The position numbers and the translations under genes are program-made. 64,000 nt of DNA from positions 24,001 to 88,000 of the forward strand of contig JALBVF010000002.1 of NCBI GenBank assembly GCA_025050535.1, written 5' to 3'. Under the pieces are notes generated by a model. That model saw only the letters and a program-made list of their open reading frames with translations, searched no databases and was not told the origin of the DNA. The DNA comes from Candidatus Protistibacter heckmannii (GTDB taxonomy: Bacteria; Pseudomonadota; Gammaproteobacteria; Burkholderiales; Burkholderiaceae). Shown one piece after another: positions 62,835 to 64,000 of the stretch; within the stretch, counting starts at the first letter, position 1; the number at the start of each line of letters is the position of its first letter.

Positions 62835-64000
62835 ATGGACATTAAGCGCACATTACTCTGGGTGGTACTGACCCTTTCCCTCGTCATGCTGTACGAGAAC
62901 TGGCAGCGCGCCCACGGCGGCGGCGCCCTGTTCTTCCCGGCACTGCACACGCAAAGCGCGCCCGCCGCCGCCGATCCCGCCAAGGCCCTGGGCGACGTGC
63001 CCAAGGCCGCCGCCAATGCAGCGCCGGCCGCCGCAGCCGCCCCGGCCGGCGAAGCCGTGGTCATCACCACCGACCTGCTGCGTGTGCAGTTCGACAGCAC
63101 CGGAGCGACCATCAGCGAACTCGACCTGCTGGCCCACCATGAAAAAGACGGCAAGCCGGTCAAGCTCTTCCACCGCGACCGCGAAGGCGTCTACCTCGCG
63201 CGTTCCGGCCTGATCGGCCAGGGCGAGCTGCCCAACCACACCGTGCCATTCAGCGTCGCCCCCGGCAACCGCAGCATCGGCACCGCTGAGCAGCTCGAAG
63301 TGCGCTTCGAAGCCGAGAAGAACGGCGTGACGCTCGCCAAGGTCTACACCTTCCACCGCGGCAGCTACGTCATCGACACCCGCTTCGAAATCGCCAACAA
63401 CAGCAGCGCCGCCATCTCGCCGCTGCTCTACGTCGAGCTCGCGCGCGACGGCAGCAAGGTCGAGGCCAGCAACTTCTACAGCACCTTCACCGGCCCGGTC
63501 GTCTACACCGATGCCGAAAAATTCCAGAAGGTCGACTTCGCCACCATCGACAAGGGAAAGGCCAAGTTCGACACCTCGGCTGCCGCTGGCACGCCGGGCT
63601 GGGTCGGCATGGTCCAGCACTACTTCGCCTCCGCCTGGATTCCCCAGGACAAGGCCAAGCGCGACATCTATCTCGAGAAGATCGATAACAACTTCTACCG
63701 CGTCGGCATGCAGGTGCCGCTCGGCCAGATCGAACCCGGCGCCAAGGCCGCCGCGAGCGCGTGTCTCTTCGCCGGCCCGCAGCAGGAAAGGATGCTCGAA
63801 GGCATCGCCCCCGGCCTGGAACTGGTCAAGGACTACGGCTGGCTGACCATCATCGCCAAGCCGCTGTTCTGGCTGCTCGAGAAGCTGCACGGCTTCATCG
63901 GCAACTGGGGCTGGTCCATCATCGCCCTGACCGTGCTGATCAAGCTCGTCTTCTTCCCTCTGTCCGCCGCCAGCTACAAGTCCATGGCCAAGATGAAGGA
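62835..64000 (+). CDS. yidC: Membrane protein insertase YidC (partial, runs off the window)
   Basis: Sec-dependent and -independent insertase. The first 388 residues are visible. They include an N-terminal membrane helix ([23 protein letters not shown]), an Ala/Pro-rich linker, and the large periplasmic beta-sandwich ([25 protein letters not shown] to [12 protein letters not shown]). After these comes the beginning of the conserved membrane domain ([31 protein letters not shown]). The start follows yidD by 16 bases. The last part lies beyond the right edge. Confidence 0.96.
   Translation, partial: MDIKRTLLWVVLTLSLVMLYENWQRAHGGGALFFPALHTQSAPAAADPAKALGDVPKAAANAAPAAAAAPAGEAVVITTDLLRVQFDSTGATISELDLLAHHEKDGKPVKLFHRDREGVYLARSGLIGQGELPNHTVPFSVAPGNRSIGTAEQLEVRFEAEKNGVTLAKVYTFHRGSYVIDTRFEIANNSSAAISPLLYVELARDGSKVEASNFYSTFTGPVVYTDAEKFQKVDFATIDKGKAKFDTSAAAGTPGWVGMVQHYFASAWIPQDKAKRDIYLEKIDNNFYRVGMQVPLGQIEPGAKAAASACLFAGPQQERMLEGIAPGLELVKDYGWLTIIAKPLFWLLEKLHGFIGNWGWSIIALTVLIKLVFFPLSAASYKSMAKMK

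Overview
The window is a chromosomal replication-origin region from a GC-rich betaproteobacterium. Gene order and protein style fit the Burkholderiales, most likely the Alcaligenaceae/Bordetella side; this taxon is inferred from synteny and family knowledge, not from a search. The pointers are: dnaA-dnaN-gyrB next to rpmH-rnpA-yidD-yidC; tRNA-Tyr/Gly/Thr-tuf-tRNA-Trp-secE-nusG; one uninterrupted chromosome arm carrying rplKAJL-rpoBC, the str operon (rpsL-rpsG-fusA-tuf), S10-spc-alpha, and then cutA-dsbD-hemB-engB; a Mg-type HemB; and a 269-residue RpsC. || Layout, left to right. 1-1.04 kb: the end of an unrecognised gene, probably frameshifted in a G-run. 1.04-6.0 kb: glycine cleavage operon gcvT-gcvH-gcvP (minus strand) behind a tandem glycine riboswitch and a good sigma70-type promoter. 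6.0-8.8 kb: a BrnT/BrnA-type toxin-antitoxin pair and a Rep/UvrD-family helicase. 8.9-10.2 kb: a cytochrome c5-like membrane-anchored protein and a decayed IS630 relic. 10.2-14.5 kb: engB, hemB, dsbD (hemB and dsbD overlap tail to tail) and a cutA pseudogene. 14.6-29.1 kb: the S10, spc and alpha ribosomal operons. 29.2-33.7 kb: tuf-fusA-rpsG-rpsL. 33.8-46.0 kb: rpoC-rpoB-rplL-rplJ-rplA-rplK-nusG-secE. 46.0-47.8 kb: tRNA-Trp, the second tuf, tRNA-Thr, tRNA-Gly, tRNA-Tyr. 47.8-53.4 kb: a complete rRNA operon (5S, 23S, tRNA-Ala, tRNA-Ile, 16S on the minus strand) with terminator, boxA-like leader and promoter. 53.4-56.3 kb: an accessory patch with an enoyl-CoA hydratase, a PaaY-like gene broken at a 14-base poly-C/G run, an intact IS630-family element, and a DUF4148-like gene whose end the insertion has replaced. 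56.4-64 kb: gyrB, dnaN, dnaA, the likely oriC with DnaA boxes, then rpmH-rnpA-yidD-yidC on the plus strand, running off the window. || How it fits together. Nearly everything from dnaA leftwards to rplQ is on the minus strand, pointing away from the putative oriC at about 61.7 kb. The whole transcription/translation machinery (RNA polymerase core, about 36 ribosomal proteins, EF-G, two EF-Tu genes, an rRNA operon, six tRNAs) is therefore near the origin and co-directional with the leftward fork. That gives high gene dosage in fast growth and avoids head-on collisions. The two tuf genes are indistinguishable over the coding region. || Most of the window is conserved housekeeping DNA. The unusual signals are long G/C homopolymers (14, 11 and 7 bases), of which the 14- and 7-base runs break reading frames; a cutA gene with a deletion and a nonsense codon; two IS630-family remnants that match in their 3' parts but not their 5' parts; and hairpins between ribosomal genes. 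I did not find convincing evidence of a wholly new system here.
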